Below, one piece after another: positions 43,114 to 53,262 of a DNA stretch of 64,000 bases. The stretch comes from JBAXQQ01 sp037131695. GTDB taxonomy: Bacteria > Armatimonadota > Hebobacteria > CAIYQO01. The stretch covers positions 47,539 to 111,538 of the forward strand of contig CAZWZF010000011.1 in assembly GCA_964638715.1 (NCBI GenBank), read 5' to 3'. Below the pieces are notes generated by a model, which worked only from the letters and a program-made list of their open reading frames with translations, was not told where the DNA came from and did no database searches. Each line of letters opens with the position of its first letter. Position 1 is the first letter of the stretch. The position numbers were made by a program, and so were the translations under genes.

Positions 43114-43147
43114 GTAGAGACGCAAAATCTTGCGTCTCTACGTTTTT
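43114..43147. terminator. Hairpin downstream of serC
   Basis: GTAGAGACGCAA..TTGCGTCTCTAC (12 bp, 4-nt loop) followed by CG and TTTTT; the best terminator candidate for serC. It lies 70 nt after the stop, beyond a GA-rich stretch. Confidence 0.65.
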
Positions 43148-43172
43148 AAATTAGATGTATTTTGAAAAATAC

Positions 43173-43301
43173 AGTCACCGTATGGAACTGGGCGGGAGCC
43201 CGGCTATCCCCCTGGGAACGCCAATCTCCTGATTGGCAAGTGGTAAAAATGATAGATTCAAGAAAATCAGCTGGGCTCCCGCCCAGTTTCATACGGTGAC
43301 T
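43173..43301. mobile_element. MITE-like element with 33-bp terminal inverted repeats
   Basis: Ends AGTCACCGTATG and CATACGGTGACT; the 33-bp arms (containing AACTGGGCGGGAGCCC) differ at about two positions. The centre has a perfect hairpin GCCAATC-TCCT-GATTGGC. 129 bp, non-coding, sited between convergent serC and glgP. Confidence 0.65.
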
Positions 43302-43358
43302 ATTTATTGTAGATAACTTTTTATTAAACCTTGCTCAACTCCCAAAATTTTTATACCC

Positions 43359-45878
43359 TTACCCGCAACTCCAGGGGCAATTTTTGTTGCATTCATTTTC
43401 TGATGAAATCAGGACTGGTTTAACGTCCCATATTTCGGTGGCGTATTCATTAATGGTGCGGTCGCTGCTGAATACGCCGGAGCGGGCGACGTTGAGGATG
43501 GACATGGTGGTCCATTTTTCTACGTCGCGGTAGGCGGTGCCGGCATCGTCCTGGGCTTTCAGGTATTTCATGAAGTCAGCCATGACGAAATATTCGTCGT
43601 GGTGGCGTATTGAATCTAAGATTGGCCGGAACAGACCCGGTTCACCCGGACTGAAGAAATCGCAGTCTATCAGGTGCAGAACACGCTGCAATATCTCGCT
43701 TTCTTCGATATATGTTTGCGGGTCATATCCTTCGCGGCGCATTGTCATCAGTTCCGGGGCGGTGTGGCCGAATATGAAGATATTATCTTTGCCCACCTCA
43801 CCGAGTATCTCGACATTTGCTCCGTCAAGAGTACCCATGGTGATGGCGCCATTTAATGCGAATTTCATATTTCCGGTGCCGGATGCTTCTTTGCCGGCGG
43901 TGGAAATCTGTTCGGACAGGTTAGCGGCGGGAATAATTTTTTCCGCGGCTGAGACCCGGTAATTGGGGACGAAAGCCAATCGCAGAAAATCGCGAGTGTC
44001 GATATCGTTGTTAATCGTGTCGGCGATGCGGTTGATAAGCAGGATTATCAGCTTTGCCATGTGGTAGGCTGGCGCAGCTTTACCAGCTATTATACAGGTG
44101 CGCGGGGTGACTATCGCGTTCGGGTCTTCTTTCAGGCGCAGGTATTCCGCAATGATGAAAAGCGCGAAAAGAAGCTGGCGTTTATACTCGTGCATTCTTT
44201 TCACCTGTACATCAAACATGGTGAATGGTGATAGAATAATCCCGGTATCGTGCTGTATCAGATCAATCAGCGGCAATTTGCAGTTATGTTTTACTTCGCG
44301 CCACTGCTGGCGAAATTGTGCGTCGTTTACGACGTTTTCCAAGTCGCGAAGTTTGGTTAAATCTTTCACCCATTCGTTGCCGATTGCGTCAGTAATCAGA
44401 CTGGATAACCCCAGGTTTGCCTTGCGCAGCCAGCGTCGGGGAGTGACACCGTTAGTCATGTTTGTGAATTTTCCCGGAGACATGGCGGCAAAGTCGCTGA
44501 AAATGGTATCGGTCATTAATTGTGAATGCAGCGCGGCAACACCATTAACCTTGTGGCTGCCTGCTACCGCAAGATGTGCCATGCGGACAGACTTTAATCC
44601 TTCTTCATTAATGATAGACATTCGACGCATCCGGTCAATTTGACCGGGATAATAACGCATGACTTCTTTCATGAAATTATGGTTAATCAGGTAGATGATT
44701 TCCATGTGGCGGGGCAGCAGCGATTCCATGATGTCAACCGACCACGTTTCTAATGCTTCCGGCAATAACGTGTGGTTAGTATAGCCAAAAGTATCAGTGC
44801 AGATATTCCATGCTCGTTCCCATTTCAAATCTTCATCATCAACCAGAATGCGCATTAATTCCGGTATCGCTAATGCCGGATGAGTATCGTTCAGTTGAAT
44901 TGCCGCCTTAGACGAAAACAGTTTCCATTGTGTGCCATGTTCGCGTTTGAAACGGAAAACGATATCCTGCATCGTTGCAGATACCAGGAAATATTCCTGG
45001 CGCAGGCGCAATTCGCGTCCGCTTTTACTGCTGTCATCAGGATACAGTACCTTGGTGATGTTTTCTGATGTCACTTTTTTATTTACAGCAGCAAAATAAT
45101 CACCGGAATTGAAATCCTGCAAATTGAAATCTTCTGAAGATTTAGCCGACCATAATCGCAAAGTATTCACGCTGTTGGTATCATAACCTGGCGTCGGAGT
45201 ATCATAAGCAATTGCGTAAACTTCTTCCGAGTCATGCCAAACTGATTTGCGGGTGCCATTTCTTTCTATTTGATGTTCTATATACCCGCCAAAACGTACC
45301 GGATACTGGTATTCAGGTCGGGCTATTTCCCAGGGATTGGTAAGGGTAAGCCATCTGTCGGGAATCTCCACCTGACGGCCATCTATAATTTTCTGGTGAA
45401 ACAGGCCGTAGTCGTAGCGGATGCCATAACCGAAGGCGGGAAGTCCAAGAGTCGCGAGAGAATCGAGGAAACATGCCGCTAATCTGCCCAGACCGCCGTT
45501 GCCGAGAGCAGCGTCTACCTCAATTTCGCGAAGTTCTTCCAGGTCCAAACCCATTTCCTGCAATGCTTGCTGGCACTGGTCATATAATCCCAGGTTAATC
45601 AGCCCATTGCCCAGAGTACGTCCCATCAGGAACTCCATTGAAAGGTAATAAACGCGTTTAGGCTTAACTTCACCATGCTTATCCTGGGTTAAAATCCATT
45701 TTTCCAGCATTCGCTCGATTACAGAATACGCGACAGAGAGATATTTATCGTATTCAGTCGCCCTTTTCATCCCTTTTCCCAACCGGTACTCAAGGTTATT
45801 CAGGATAGACTTCTTTAAAGATTCAGCATCAAAACCGCGGCAGCTAACCTGCCAGGAATCAGATAATTTATTAGACAT
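43359..45878 (-). CDS. glgP: Glycogen/starch phosphorylase
   Basis: An 839-aa GT35 enzyme releasing glucose-1-phosphate from alpha-glucans. The PLP site is GKEASGTGNMKFALNGA with Lys672; other landmarks are EFLMGRTLGNGL, DAALGNGGLGRLAACFLDS, AIQLNDTHPALAIPELMR and TNHTLLPEALE. Length is typical. Start 45878 has GGAGG upstream; the longer frame would include the leader. The C-terminal end (SSENECNKNCPWSCG) carries three Cys not expected in the family. A promoter is predicted at 45940-45968. No other glycogen gene lies nearby. Confidence 0.96.
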   Translation of the reverse strand: MSNKLSDSWQVSCRGFDAESLKKSILNNLEYRLGKGMKRATEYDKYLSVAYSVIERMLEKWILTQDKHGEVKPKRVYYLSMEFLMGRTLGNGLINLGLYDQCQQALQEMGLDLEELREIEVDAALGNGGLGRLAACFLDSLATLGLPAFGYGIRYDYGLFHQKIIDGRQVEIPDRWLTLTNPWEIARPEYQYPVRFGGYIEHQIERNGTRKSVWHDSEEVYAIAYDTPTPGYDTNSVNTLRLWSAKSSEDFNLQDFNSGDYFAAVNKKVTSENITKVLYPDDSSKSGRELRLRQEYFLVSATMQDIVFRFKREHGTQWKLFSSKAAIQLNDTHPALAIPELMRILVDDEDLKWERAWNICTDTFGYTNHTLLPEALETWSVDIMESLLPRHMEIIYLINHNFMKEVMRYYPGQIDRMRRMSIINEEGLKSVRMAHLAVAGSHKVNGVAALHSQLMTDTIFSDFAAMSPGKFTNMTNGVTPRRWLRKANLGLSSLITDAIGNEWVKDLTKLRDLENVVNDAQFRQQWREVKHNCKLPLIDLIQHDTGIILSPFTMFDVQVKRMHEYKRQLLFALFIIAEYLRLKEDPNAIVTPRTCIIAGKAAPAYHMAKLIILLINRIADTINNDIDTRDFLRLAFVPNYRVSAAEKIIPAANLSEQISTAGKEASGTGNMKFALNGAITMGTLDGANVEILGEVGKDNIFIFGHTAPELMTMRREGYDPQTYIEESEILQRVLHLIDCDFFSPGEPGLFRPILDSIRHHDEYFVMADFMKYLKAQDDAGTAYRDVEKWTTMSILNVARSGVFSSDRTINEYATEIWDVKPVLISSENECNKNCPWSCG

Positions 45879-45939
45879 ATTGATATGCCTCCATAATTGC
45901 TGCGATACAAGCTGTGACATTTAGTGCAACATTTACATA

Positions 45940-45968
45940 ATGCTACATCTCATGTCACAAGATGTCAA
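45940..45968 (-). promoter_or_regulatory. Predicted glgP promoter
   Basis: On the minus strand TTGACA (45963-45968), a 17-bp spacer and TAGCAT (45940-45945), about 60 nt before the start codon. The rest of the 45879-46200 gap holds only AT-rich sequence and the R2 palindrome. Confidence 0.5.
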
Positions 45969-46080
45969 ACTATATTTGTTTAACTATACATAAAAAATCC
46001 TGTATCAATATTTGATATTTATTAAGTATTCAATAATTATATTATGTTAATTTATGTCCATGTGACTCAACAACTTGCTT

Positions 46081-46112
46081 CGAGCGGAACGCCGGGGACG
46101 GCGTTCCCTACA
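46081..46112. repeat. Palindromic repeat R2, inverted copy
   Basis: Arms GGAACGCCG / CGGCGTTCC, with flanks matching the 32829 copy in reverse complement. Confidence 0.7.
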
Positions 46113-46200
46113 AAATTATATTCATTAATTTTGAGTCATTTTTTCTATTAATGCTTTCTATTTCTACTCTACCACCGTTGTATTTCCGGCAGATTAAATC

Positions 46201-47796
46201 TTACTCATCACTGGCTTCAAACATATCCATCATCGCTGCCGATTGACGGCCGCGGAACTCTTTGACGGCGGTTTCTGTACGTTCGCGCTGGTTGGCACTT
46301 GCCGGACGCGCCCGCATTGCCGACCATTCGCGCAGTGCCATAATTTTATCTTCCGCAGTACGCGACAGCGGAATGGTTTCTTCTATCGCGTCTATCAAGT
46401 CTTCGGTCATCAAATCGCGCTCTTTGGCAAAGGCGTTGTATAATCCCGCGATTATCGCCTGCTCCAACTCCGAACCGCTGAACCCGTCGGCAGATTCGGC
46501 TATCTTTTTCATGTCGAATTTGCCCGGATCGCGTTTTCTTCTCTTCAGGTGGATATTAAGTATCTGTTCGCGTTCCTCGGCAGATGGCAAGTCGGCGAAA
46601 AATATTTCATCAAACCGGCCTTTGCGCAATAATTCCGGCGGCAGACCGGTGATATCGTTTGCGGTGGCGACCACGAATACCGGAACGGTTTTCTCCTGCA
46701 TCCATGTGAGCAGCGAACCGAATACCCGCGCGGTGGTGCCGCCGTCAACCGACCCGGAACTCTGCATCCCGGACATCGCTTTTTCAATTTCATCTATCCA
46801 TAAAACCACTGGCGATATCGATTCGGCAATTTTAATAGCTTTCCGCACATTATCTTCTGACGACCCGATGTAACTGCTAAATAATCTGCCCATATCCAGG
46901 CGCAGCAGCGGCATTCGCCATAAGTTCGCCACTACTTTTGCCGCCAGCGATTTGCCGCATCCCTGTACACCGGTGAGCAGTACGCCGCGCGGGGCGGGCA
47001 GTCCGAAATCGCGCGCTTTTTTGCTGAAAGCGTTGCGTCGCTGCTGCAGCCAGCTTTTCAGCAAGTCCAACCCGCCCAGATCATCTAAGCCAGCCACTGC
47101 ATGGTAATATTCCAACAGTCCCGATTTGCGGATTAGCTGTTCTTTCTCTGCCACTATCAGGTCAATGTCAAACTTTTTCTTTTCCACTACGCAGCGGGCA
47201 AATACGTTGTCAGCCTCATTCAGGGTCAGTCCCAGCGCTGCTTTTAATATCATTTCCCGTTCCTGCAAAGTTGGGGTAATATCGATATTCGCCGCTTGTT
47301 TTACCTGTTCATGCACCCGGGTGAGCAATTTATCCATATCATCCAGAGTGGGTAGCGGGTAATCAATTACGTTGACGTCTTTTTCCAATTCGGCAGGCAA
47401 TTCCAGTACCGGGCTGATGAGGATAATGGTTTTATAACTGGTGTGCAACTGGTCGACCAGGTCGCGCAATTTACGCACTGCTGAAATGCGATGGGCAAAA
47501 TTTGCGGACAGGTAAGGATGAAAATCCTGCAGTATGAAGATAGCTTTTTCATTGGTGGTGCGAATTACTTCCAGGGCGTTAAACGGATCCTGGGTCTGTT
47601 TATCCGGTGTGCGCAGTTTACTGTCGCCATTTGCAGGCTGCAGTCCCATTGTTTCTGACCACACGTATACCGAACGGCGCGCTTCCCGCGCGATTGTCTT
47701 CACCGCTTCCGTAACCCGCTCTTCCTCATAAGATATCAAATAAAGAATTGGATATCGAGCGCGAATAAGCGTAGATATTTCCTGAATTATTCCCAT
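46201..47796 (-). CDS. Ycf46-like AAA+ ATPase
   Basis: A 531-aa protein. The N-terminal ~230 residues match the Ycf46 regulatory region (IRARYPILYLISYEEERV; LNEADNVFARCVVEKKKFD). The C-terminal AAA+ module has Walker A GVQGCGKS (276-283), Walker B VVLWIDEIEKA (331-341), sensor Asn380 and Arg-finger region RKGRFDE (391-397). Ycf46 is best known from plastids and cyanobacteria but occurs in other bacteria; its function is unclear (linked to inorganic carbon use in cyanobacteria). Start ATG with GAGGG 6 nt upstream. Monocistronic; a repeat separates it from dnaE. Confidence 0.9.
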   Translation of the reverse strand: MGIIQEISTLIRARYPILYLISYEEERVTEAVKTIAREARRSVYVWSETMGLQPANGDSKLRTPDKQTQDPFNALEVIRTTNEKAIFILQDFHPYLSANFAHRISAVRKLRDLVDQLHTSYKTIILISPVLELPAELEKDVNVIDYPLPTLDDMDKLLTRVHEQVKQAANIDITPTLQEREMILKAALGLTLNEADNVFARCVVEKKKFDIDLIVAEKEQLIRKSGLLEYYHAVAGLDDLGGLDLLKSWLQQRRNAFSKKARDFGLPAPRGVLLTGVQGCGKSLAAKVVANLWRMPLLRLDMGRLFSSYIGSSEDNVRKAIKIAESISPVVLWIDEIEKAMSGMQSSGSVDGGTTARVFGSLLTWMQEKTVPVFVVATANDITGLPPELLRKGRFDEIFFADLPSAEEREQILNIHLKRRKRDPGKFDMKKIAESADGFSGSELEQAIIAGLYNAFAKERDLMTEDLIDAIEETIPLSRTAEDKIMALREWSAMRARPASANQRERTETAVKEFRGRQSAAMMDMFEASDE

Positions 47797-47861
47797 TATA
47801 TGCCCTCAACGTTAATACTAACCTTATTGTTTAGTGAATATGATGAAATATTATAATAAAT

Positions 47862-47975
47862 ACAACTCCCCTCCTTGCCAAGGAGGGGTGTCCGAAGGAC
47901 GGGGTGGTAATGGTTAAAAGATTAATCTCAATCCAAACCACCCCCTGCCCCCTCCTTGTTAAGGAGGGGAGTTGT
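47862..47975. mobile_element. MITE-like element of the CCCCTCCTT family
   Basis: 114 bp with terminal inverted repeats ACAACTCCCCTCCTT / AAGGAGGGGAGTTGT. Each end is itself a hairpin (CCCCTCCTT..AAGGAGGGG), with GTCCGAAGGACGGGGTGGT and AACCACCCCC inside. Relatives at 16782-16822, 55518-55552 and 56659-56895. Confidence 0.65.
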
Positions 47976-48036
47976 TCTTTCTTTAAATGTTACACAGTTA
48001 TTAAATAATTTTTAGTGGTTAAAAACTGCTAAAGCA

Positions 48037-51000
48037 TCACTGAATAGTTACTGATATTCCTTGTAATTTATTCAGCATTTTTTCTGCCATATTTTTATTG
48101 ATAGTCAAATTAACCTGCCAGCGGCGACGGCGACCGCGGGTATTTATTTCTATCTGCACTGGCGACTGGCCTTTGCAGCTATTTAAAATCGCGAACAGGT
48201 TTTGCAAATCGTCCAGCGGGAACACTGATTCGTCGATGCAAATAGAACATGGCGCATCGGGGTCAGGCGGCGGCGCGTCATCATTATTTCTTTTAAATGA
48301 TGGCACATATTCTTGCAATGCAGCCGCAGGTGCGGTGTTTTTACCATAACCATTCCCGTTAAATCCATTACCGCCGCGTCCGCGCCGCGGCGATGCCTGC
48401 TGCATTTGCTGGATTGCGTCTTCGTCGTCAACCGGCGCAATAGCCACCGCTATCAGCTTTGCTTCCGCTTTTTCAACATCCGCATCGTCGTCGCTGTCTT
48501 TCACTGTCGCGTTATTTTTGCTGCCGCCCAAGTCAACGGTAGCCTTCACCAGCACAATGCTGTCCTGGTTTAAATACTGGCCATATTTCTCCAGCCGATC
48601 GGCAAATACGGTTATTTCCACGTTCCCGGTCAGGTCGTCCAAGTTAAGAAAAGCCATCTGCTTGCCGGCCTTGGTGAGGAAGTTTTTCACTCCTACCAGC
48701 ATACCGCCGACTATCACCTCGTCGCCGTCGTTAAGGTCAGACAGTTCTTCCACCGCTTTCGTGCGGTATTCATCAAGAGTATCGCCGCAGGTATACAGCG
48801 GATGGCTGGAAACATACAGACCCAGCGCTTCACGTTCCATATCCAGCTTGATATTTTCGTCCAGATCGGGCAGGTCAGGCATTTGCGGCGTGGTAAGGTT
48901 AGCGGTTTCCGCAATCTCGCCAAACAGCGAACTCTGTCCGGCTGCCTTGTCGCGGGCGGTTAATGAACTGCATTCCATTGTCTGGTCGAGAATTGCCAAT
49001 TTTTGTGCGCGGTTGCCGGGAAGGCTGTCAAAAGTGCCGGATTTTATCAATGCTTCGATTACCTTACGGTTGCATGCCTGCGAAGATATTCGGCAGCAGA
49101 AATCCATCAGGTCGACAAACTCGGACTCTTCATTGCGGGATACCAGCAGTTTTTCCAACGCAGCCCCGCCAACGCCGTTGATGGCGGACAGTCCGAAGCG
49201 AATCTTGCCTTCTTCGATGCTGAATCCTATTTCTGATTTGTTGATATCCGGCGGTAGCACTTCGATGCCCATCTTGCGCGCTTCCGCTACATAAAGGCTC
49301 ACTTTATCTTTTGAATCAGAGATACTGGTCAGCAGTGCGGTCATGAACTCAACCGGGTAATTCGCCTTTAAAAATGCCGTCTGGTATGCCACCACCGCGT
49401 AACAGGCCGAATGTGCTTTGTTGAACGCGTATTTCGCAAACTCCTGCAATCTTTCCCACAACTCATCCGCCTGTGAATCATTAAATCCTGATGTTTCTTT
49501 TACTCCGGCTTTAAATGTAGGTTCCAACTTTGCCATTTTATCGAGCATTTTTTTGCGCAGCGCGTTAAGCAGGTTGTTGGAATCTACCATGTTAAGGCCG
49601 GCGACGTCGCGGCCTATTGCCATAACCTGTTCCTGGTAAACAAGAACGCCGTAGGTTTCCTTCAGGATCGGCTCCAGGCTGGGGTGCAGGTAAGTGATGG
49701 TGGTCTTGTCGTGTTTGCCTTGAATAAAGCGGGGGATTTCTGCCATTGGACCCGGACGGTACAACGCGACCATGGCGATAACATCGGTGATGCAGTCAGG
49801 ACGCAATTTGCGCAGGTTGTTCCGCATCCCCACGGATTCAAGCTGGAATACCCCGGCGGTGATACCCTTTGACATCAGTTCGTATGCCTTGGGGTCGTCC
49901 AGTTTCATGGTATCCAGGTTGTATTGCACGCCATAATTCTTATCGATGAACTTCATGGCATCTTTTAATACTGTCAGAGTACGCAGACCCAGGAAATCCA
50001 TTTTCACCAGTCCGGCGGCTTCTGCCTTGGGATATTCCCACTGGGTCATGATGCCGCCGCCGTTTTTTTCGGTGGCGCGCTGCAATGGCGCCAGATCGAC
50101 CAGCGGGTCGCGGCCGATAACTACCGCCGCTGCGTGGGTGCCAAAATGCCGGGCGATATCTTCCAGCTTTTTCGCCATATCAATCAACACTCGTACCGAC
50201 TGGTCGGTGTCATACAACTCTTTTAACTGGGGTATTTCTTCCAGCGCGGCATTTAAACTTTTCGCGTTTCCAATCAGCTTTGACAACCGGTCGGCGGTTT
50301 GCAGCGGAATATCCATCGCGCGGGCGGCATCCTTCACCGCCGCTCTCGCTTTTAATGTCCCGAAAGTCGCTACCTGTGCCACTTTGTCTGCGCCGTATTT
50401 ATTTACTACATAGTCGATAACTTCACTGCGGCGGCTGTCTTCAAAGTCGCAGTCAATATCTGGCATGGTTGAACGGTCGACAGACAAGAAACGTTCAAAC
50501 CAAAGTCCGTATTCCAGCGGATCCAGCGGACAGATTTCGGTAAGGTAAGATGTGATAGCACCGGCGCCGGAACCGCGGATGCCCACCAGAATGCCGTTAT
50601 CCCGCGCCCATTTCAAAAAGTCCCGTACAATCAGGAAGTAAGCGGAAAGCTCTTTTTGCTGGATAATGTCCAGCTCATAATCCATTCTTTCCTGCGCCTG
50701 GGTGCGTTTCTTTTCATCATCGGCAAATACTACATTTAATTTAGTCTGGCAAATCTCGCGCAGGTAGGTGTTAGTGTCATAACCATCCGGGACTTCGTAC
50801 CGCGGCAATTGCGGGTTATCCAGTTCTATTTCCACATGGCATAACTCTGCGATTTTGGCGGTATTTTCCAGTGCTTCCATATCGTGGGGAAAAACATCCG
50901 CCATCTCTTCCGGCGTTTTATAGAAATGCTCGCTGGAATAGCTGAAGTTGCCCTTGCGGTGATCGGCAACTGTCTTGCCCATGCCGATACAGACCAGCAC

Positions 51001-51675
51001 TTCGTGGGCGTCAAAATCGTCGCGGCTGTTAAAATGGGTGTCATTAGTGGCAGCCAGCGGTATCTTCAGTTCTTTCGACAACTCGCGCAATACGTCATTA
51101 ACCTTGAACTGGTCGGGATATATTTTATTCGTCGGGGTGTTGTGGTCCTGCAATTCCAGGTAAAATCCGTCGGCTCCAAACAGTTCACGGTATTCGCTGC
51201 ATTTTCGCCGCGCTTCATCGATATTGTTGTTTATGATAAGCTGGGGAATCTCGCCGCCGATACAGGCGGTAAGACAAATCAGCCCTTCCGCGTATTCCCG
51301 CAGCAATTCGTGGTCAAGCCGTGATGTATAATAAAATCCTTCCAGGTTAGCCCGGGTCGCCAGTTTAATAAGGTTGTGATAGCCGACATTATTGCGCGCC
51401 AGCAGGATAATGTGGTCGGTATTTTTTTTGCCATCCCTTTTTTCGGTGCGGTCCGCGCACAGGTATCCTTCGTATCCTATAATCGGCTTGATATCAGCTT
51501 TTTTCGCTTCCTGATAAAACTCTACCACCGCGTGAAGATTGCCATGGTCGGTAACCGCTACAGCGTTCATCCCGCGCTCCTTCGCCATCTTGGGGAGATG
51601 ACAAATTCGCGTGGCTCCGTCTAATAAACTATATTCTGAATGGACATGAAGATGGACAAATGGAATGGTAGACAT
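48037..51675 (-). CDS. dnaE: DNA polymerase III alpha subunit
   Basis: A 1212-aa replicative polymerase. The N-terminal PHP domain is present (FVHLHVHSEYSLLDGA; VTDHGNLHAV). The polymerase active site shows RGSGAGAITSYLTEICPLDP then PDIDCDF and its partner Asp residues, followed by the GTHAAAVVIG and AHSACYAVVAYQTAFLKANYP segments. The C-terminus has an OB-fold (MAFLNLDDLTGNVEITVFAD), a low-complexity insert with DDDADVEKAEAK and a Gly/Asn-rich patch, and a final domain. Start 51675 follows GGAGAGAG. A TG-n-TATAAT extended -10 is at 51752-51757. Confidence 0.97.
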   Translation of the reverse strand: MSTIPFVHLHVHSEYSLLDGATRICHLPKMAKERGMNAVAVTDHGNLHAVVEFYQEAKKADIKPIIGYEGYLCADRTEKRDGKKNTDHIILLARNNVGYHNLIKLATRANLEGFYYTSRLDHELLREYAEGLICLTACIGGEIPQLIINNNIDEARRKCSEYRELFGADGFYLELQDHNTPTNKIYPDQFKVNDVLRELSKELKIPLAATNDTHFNSRDDFDAHEVLVCIGMGKTVADHRKGNFSYSSEHFYKTPEEMADVFPHDMEALENTAKIAELCHVEIELDNPQLPRYEVPDGYDTNTYLREICQTKLNVVFADDEKKRTQAQERMDYELDIIQQKELSAYFLIVRDFLKWARDNGILVGIRGSGAGAITSYLTEICPLDPLEYGLWFERFLSVDRSTMPDIDCDFEDSRRSEVIDYVVNKYGADKVAQVATFGTLKARAAVKDAARAMDIPLQTADRLSKLIGNAKSLNAALEEIPQLKELYDTDQSVRVLIDMAKKLEDIARHFGTHAAAVVIGRDPLVDLAPLQRATEKNGGGIMTQWEYPKAEAAGLVKMDFLGLRTLTVLKDAMKFIDKNYGVQYNLDTMKLDDPKAYELMSKGITAGVFQLESVGMRNNLRKLRPDCITDVIAMVALYRPGPMAEIPRFIQGKHDKTTITYLHPSLEPILKETYGVLVYQEQVMAIGRDVAGLNMVDSNNLLNALRKKMLDKMAKLEPTFKAGVKETSGFNDSQADELWERLQEFAKYAFNKAHSACYAVVAYQTAFLKANYPVEFMTALLTSISDSKDKVSLYVAEARKMGIEVLPPDINKSEIGFSIEEGKIRFGLSAINGVGGAALEKLLVSRNEESEFVDLMDFCCRISSQACNRKVIEALIKSGTFDSLPGNRAQKLAILDQTMECSSLTARDKAAGQSSLFGEIAETANLTTPQMPDLPDLDENIKLDMEREALGLYVSSHPLYTCGDTLDEYRTKAVEELSDLNDGDEVIVGGMLVGVKNFLTKAGKQMAFLNLDDLTGNVEITVFADRLEKYGQYLNQDSIVLVKATVDLGGSKNNATVKDSDDDADVEKAEAKLIAVAIAPVDDEDAIQQMQQASPRRGRGGNGFNGNGYGKNTAPAAALQEYVPSFKRNNDDAPPPDPDAPCSICIDESVFPLDDLQNLFAILNSCKGQSPVQIEINTRGRRRRWQVNLTINKNMAEKMLNKLQGISVTIQ

Positions 51676-51751
51676 TTTCTCTCTCCAGTCATAACGCGCC
51701 GGTCGATAATTTAAGATTTTCTGCAAATAACGCTATTTATGCTGTAAGAGA

Positions 51752-51757
51752 ATTATA
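51752..51757 (-). promoter_or_regulatory. Extended -10 of dnaE
   Basis: TGATATAAT on the minus strand, about 75 nt before the dnaE start. Confidence 0.55.
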
Positions 51758-51811
51758 TCACACACTAATAACCAAGTCCAAGCGGAGAAAATATTTTTTT
51801 GAAAAAAGTTT

Positions 51812-53197
51812 TTACCGTGCCGCCAAATACAGCATCTGCGTTATCCAGATAAACAACCCGGTGGACAGCAGCCAGCATTTGCCTGCCAGTATCTTTTCTT
51901 CCCAGGGGAATGGCAAGTCGAAACGCTGCAATATTAACTTTGCCACCGGTGGCGCGGGATTGTCGCCGGTGAATATTGATGAGCAGCGGGCAACAGTAAA
52001 CACAATCGCCAGCATAAATCCGTAAAATGGCTCTGCCATTGTCGTAATTATCACGGCATTAATCGGCACAAGATAGGCGAGGATGATAAGATATGGAATG
52101 AAAAATTCTTTCCAGATAGATTTTTCCGGGTATTTGTTGCAATGCGGTTTGATTAAGAATGGAATGGTTACCATCCATGAAAATATGGCGACTAACAGGA
52201 GAATAAATGCAGCATATGATCTATTAGTCATGTCTGTAGCAAATTGATATCGCCAGGAAAGTTTTTTGTTAAATATAGTAGCAGAAATATTTTGGTCAGG
52301 TTTCGCTTTAAAACATGCAATGTGGAAAACGGAAAAGTTTCGAGAATAATATTCAGATGCGATTTCTTCGTCAGATTTTAATGAACCATTAGTGAAATAA
52401 TTAGTTGCGACTTTTGCTAATTGATTATATGCGACTTTTTTACAGTTTAAGTGTGTGAAAAACGAAAGTGTTAATTTTTTATTACATGTCATATAAATAT
52501 CTGTCAGAATAGGAATTTTTGCCATATCGCTAATCCACAAAGGATACTCATATTGACTGTTCGTTAAATTGTGGTGAGTGAATGTGATAACAACTCCTCT
52601 TCCTGTTTTTTCTTTGTTTGCAACACCTGTTAAAGTGATTTTGGCATAATATGGTGTCATTCGATAATTAACTACATTGTCTTGCTGAATTAATTTATTT
52701 AAATCACCTGTTACTATTTCATCCAAATTTGCTTTGATATCTGCTGATTTTTCATTTTGATACGGATTAACAAACTCTTCTTCATCTTTTAACCAGAATT
52801 CTCTTTTTGTCATAATCGGTATCGATAACGGCAACGACCAGGCATTTTGCAATATTTTCGAGCCGTTTCTGTTTGTTATGTCATTCTGAATATCAATTTG
52901 TTTGTCTACATCCTGAATATAATCGGCGTAAAACCCCATCGAGCTTGATTCGGCTATTTTGAAGTTTTCCGGTTTATACATGAACGGCAAAATGTAGGTG
53001 ACTTTCTTTCCGGCGGGAATGCCAGTGAAGTTGATATACACCGCCACATCAGCACGGTCTTCGCTTAGTTTTATCACTGCCAGATGATGGGTTTGCTGTA
53101 TTTTTGCATTAGCTTCGTTGTTGATGATAAAAGCGTTGGCAAAAGTCGTTATTGATAATATGACCGATATTACAAATAGCCTCATGAATAATCTCAT
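51812..53197 (-). CDS. Hypothetical exported protein with C-terminal membrane segments
   Basis: A 461-aa protein with a signal peptide (MRLFMRLFVISVILSITTFANA). An extracytoplasmic region of ~310 residues follows, then four probable TM helices (about 325-345, 365-385, 390-410 and 440-460). I recognise no family. The ectodomain begins HHLAVIKLSEDRADVAVYINFTGIPAGKKVTYILPF, a beta-sandwich texture like DUF2330-type exported proteins, but I cannot confirm this. The start ATG at 53197 has no SD; TAAACT lies 6 nt upstream. Start 53185 is also possible. Confidence 0.75.
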   Translation of the reverse strand: MRLFMRLFVISVILSITTFANAFIINNEANAKIQQTHHLAVIKLSEDRADVAVYINFTGIPAGKKVTYILPFMYKPENFKIAESSSMGFYADYIQDVDKQIDIQNDITNRNGSKILQNAWSLPLSIPIMTKREFWLKDEEEFVNPYQNEKSADIKANLDEIVTGDLNKLIQQDNVVNYRMTPYYAKITLTGVANKEKTGRGVVITFTHHNLTNSQYEYPLWISDMAKIPILTDIYMTCNKKLTLSFFTHLNCKKVAYNQLAKVATNYFTNGSLKSDEEIASEYYSRNFSVFHIACFKAKPDQNISATIFNKKLSWRYQFATDMTNRSYAAFILLLVAIFSWMVTIPFLIKPHCNKYPEKSIWKEFFIPYLIILAYLVPINAVIITTMAEPFYGFMLAIVFTVARCSSIFTGDNPAPPVAKLILQRFDLPFPWEEKILAGKCWLLSTGLFIWITQMLYLAAR

Positions 53198-53203
53198 TTA
53201 TCG

Positions 53204-53209
53204 AGTTTA
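53204..53209 (-). promoter_or_regulatory. -10 box of a probable leaderless transcript (53197 gene)
   Basis: AGGTAAACT then a 6-nt spacer CGATAA and ATG, on the minus strand; no SD is present. Confidence 0.45.
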
Positions 53210-53262
53210 CCTTATTTGGGGCAGGTTTAAATGGGGCAGGTTTAGAACCTGCCCCTACGGTA

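Noticed and set aside
48518..49294. 258-aa frame opposite dnaE
   Set aside because: Antisense to the conserved polymerase; Ser/Arg-rich shadow with no SD.
48037..51675. Intein or split-gene in dnaE
   Set aside because: The polymerase reads through continuously with normal family order and length; no splice-junction motifs.
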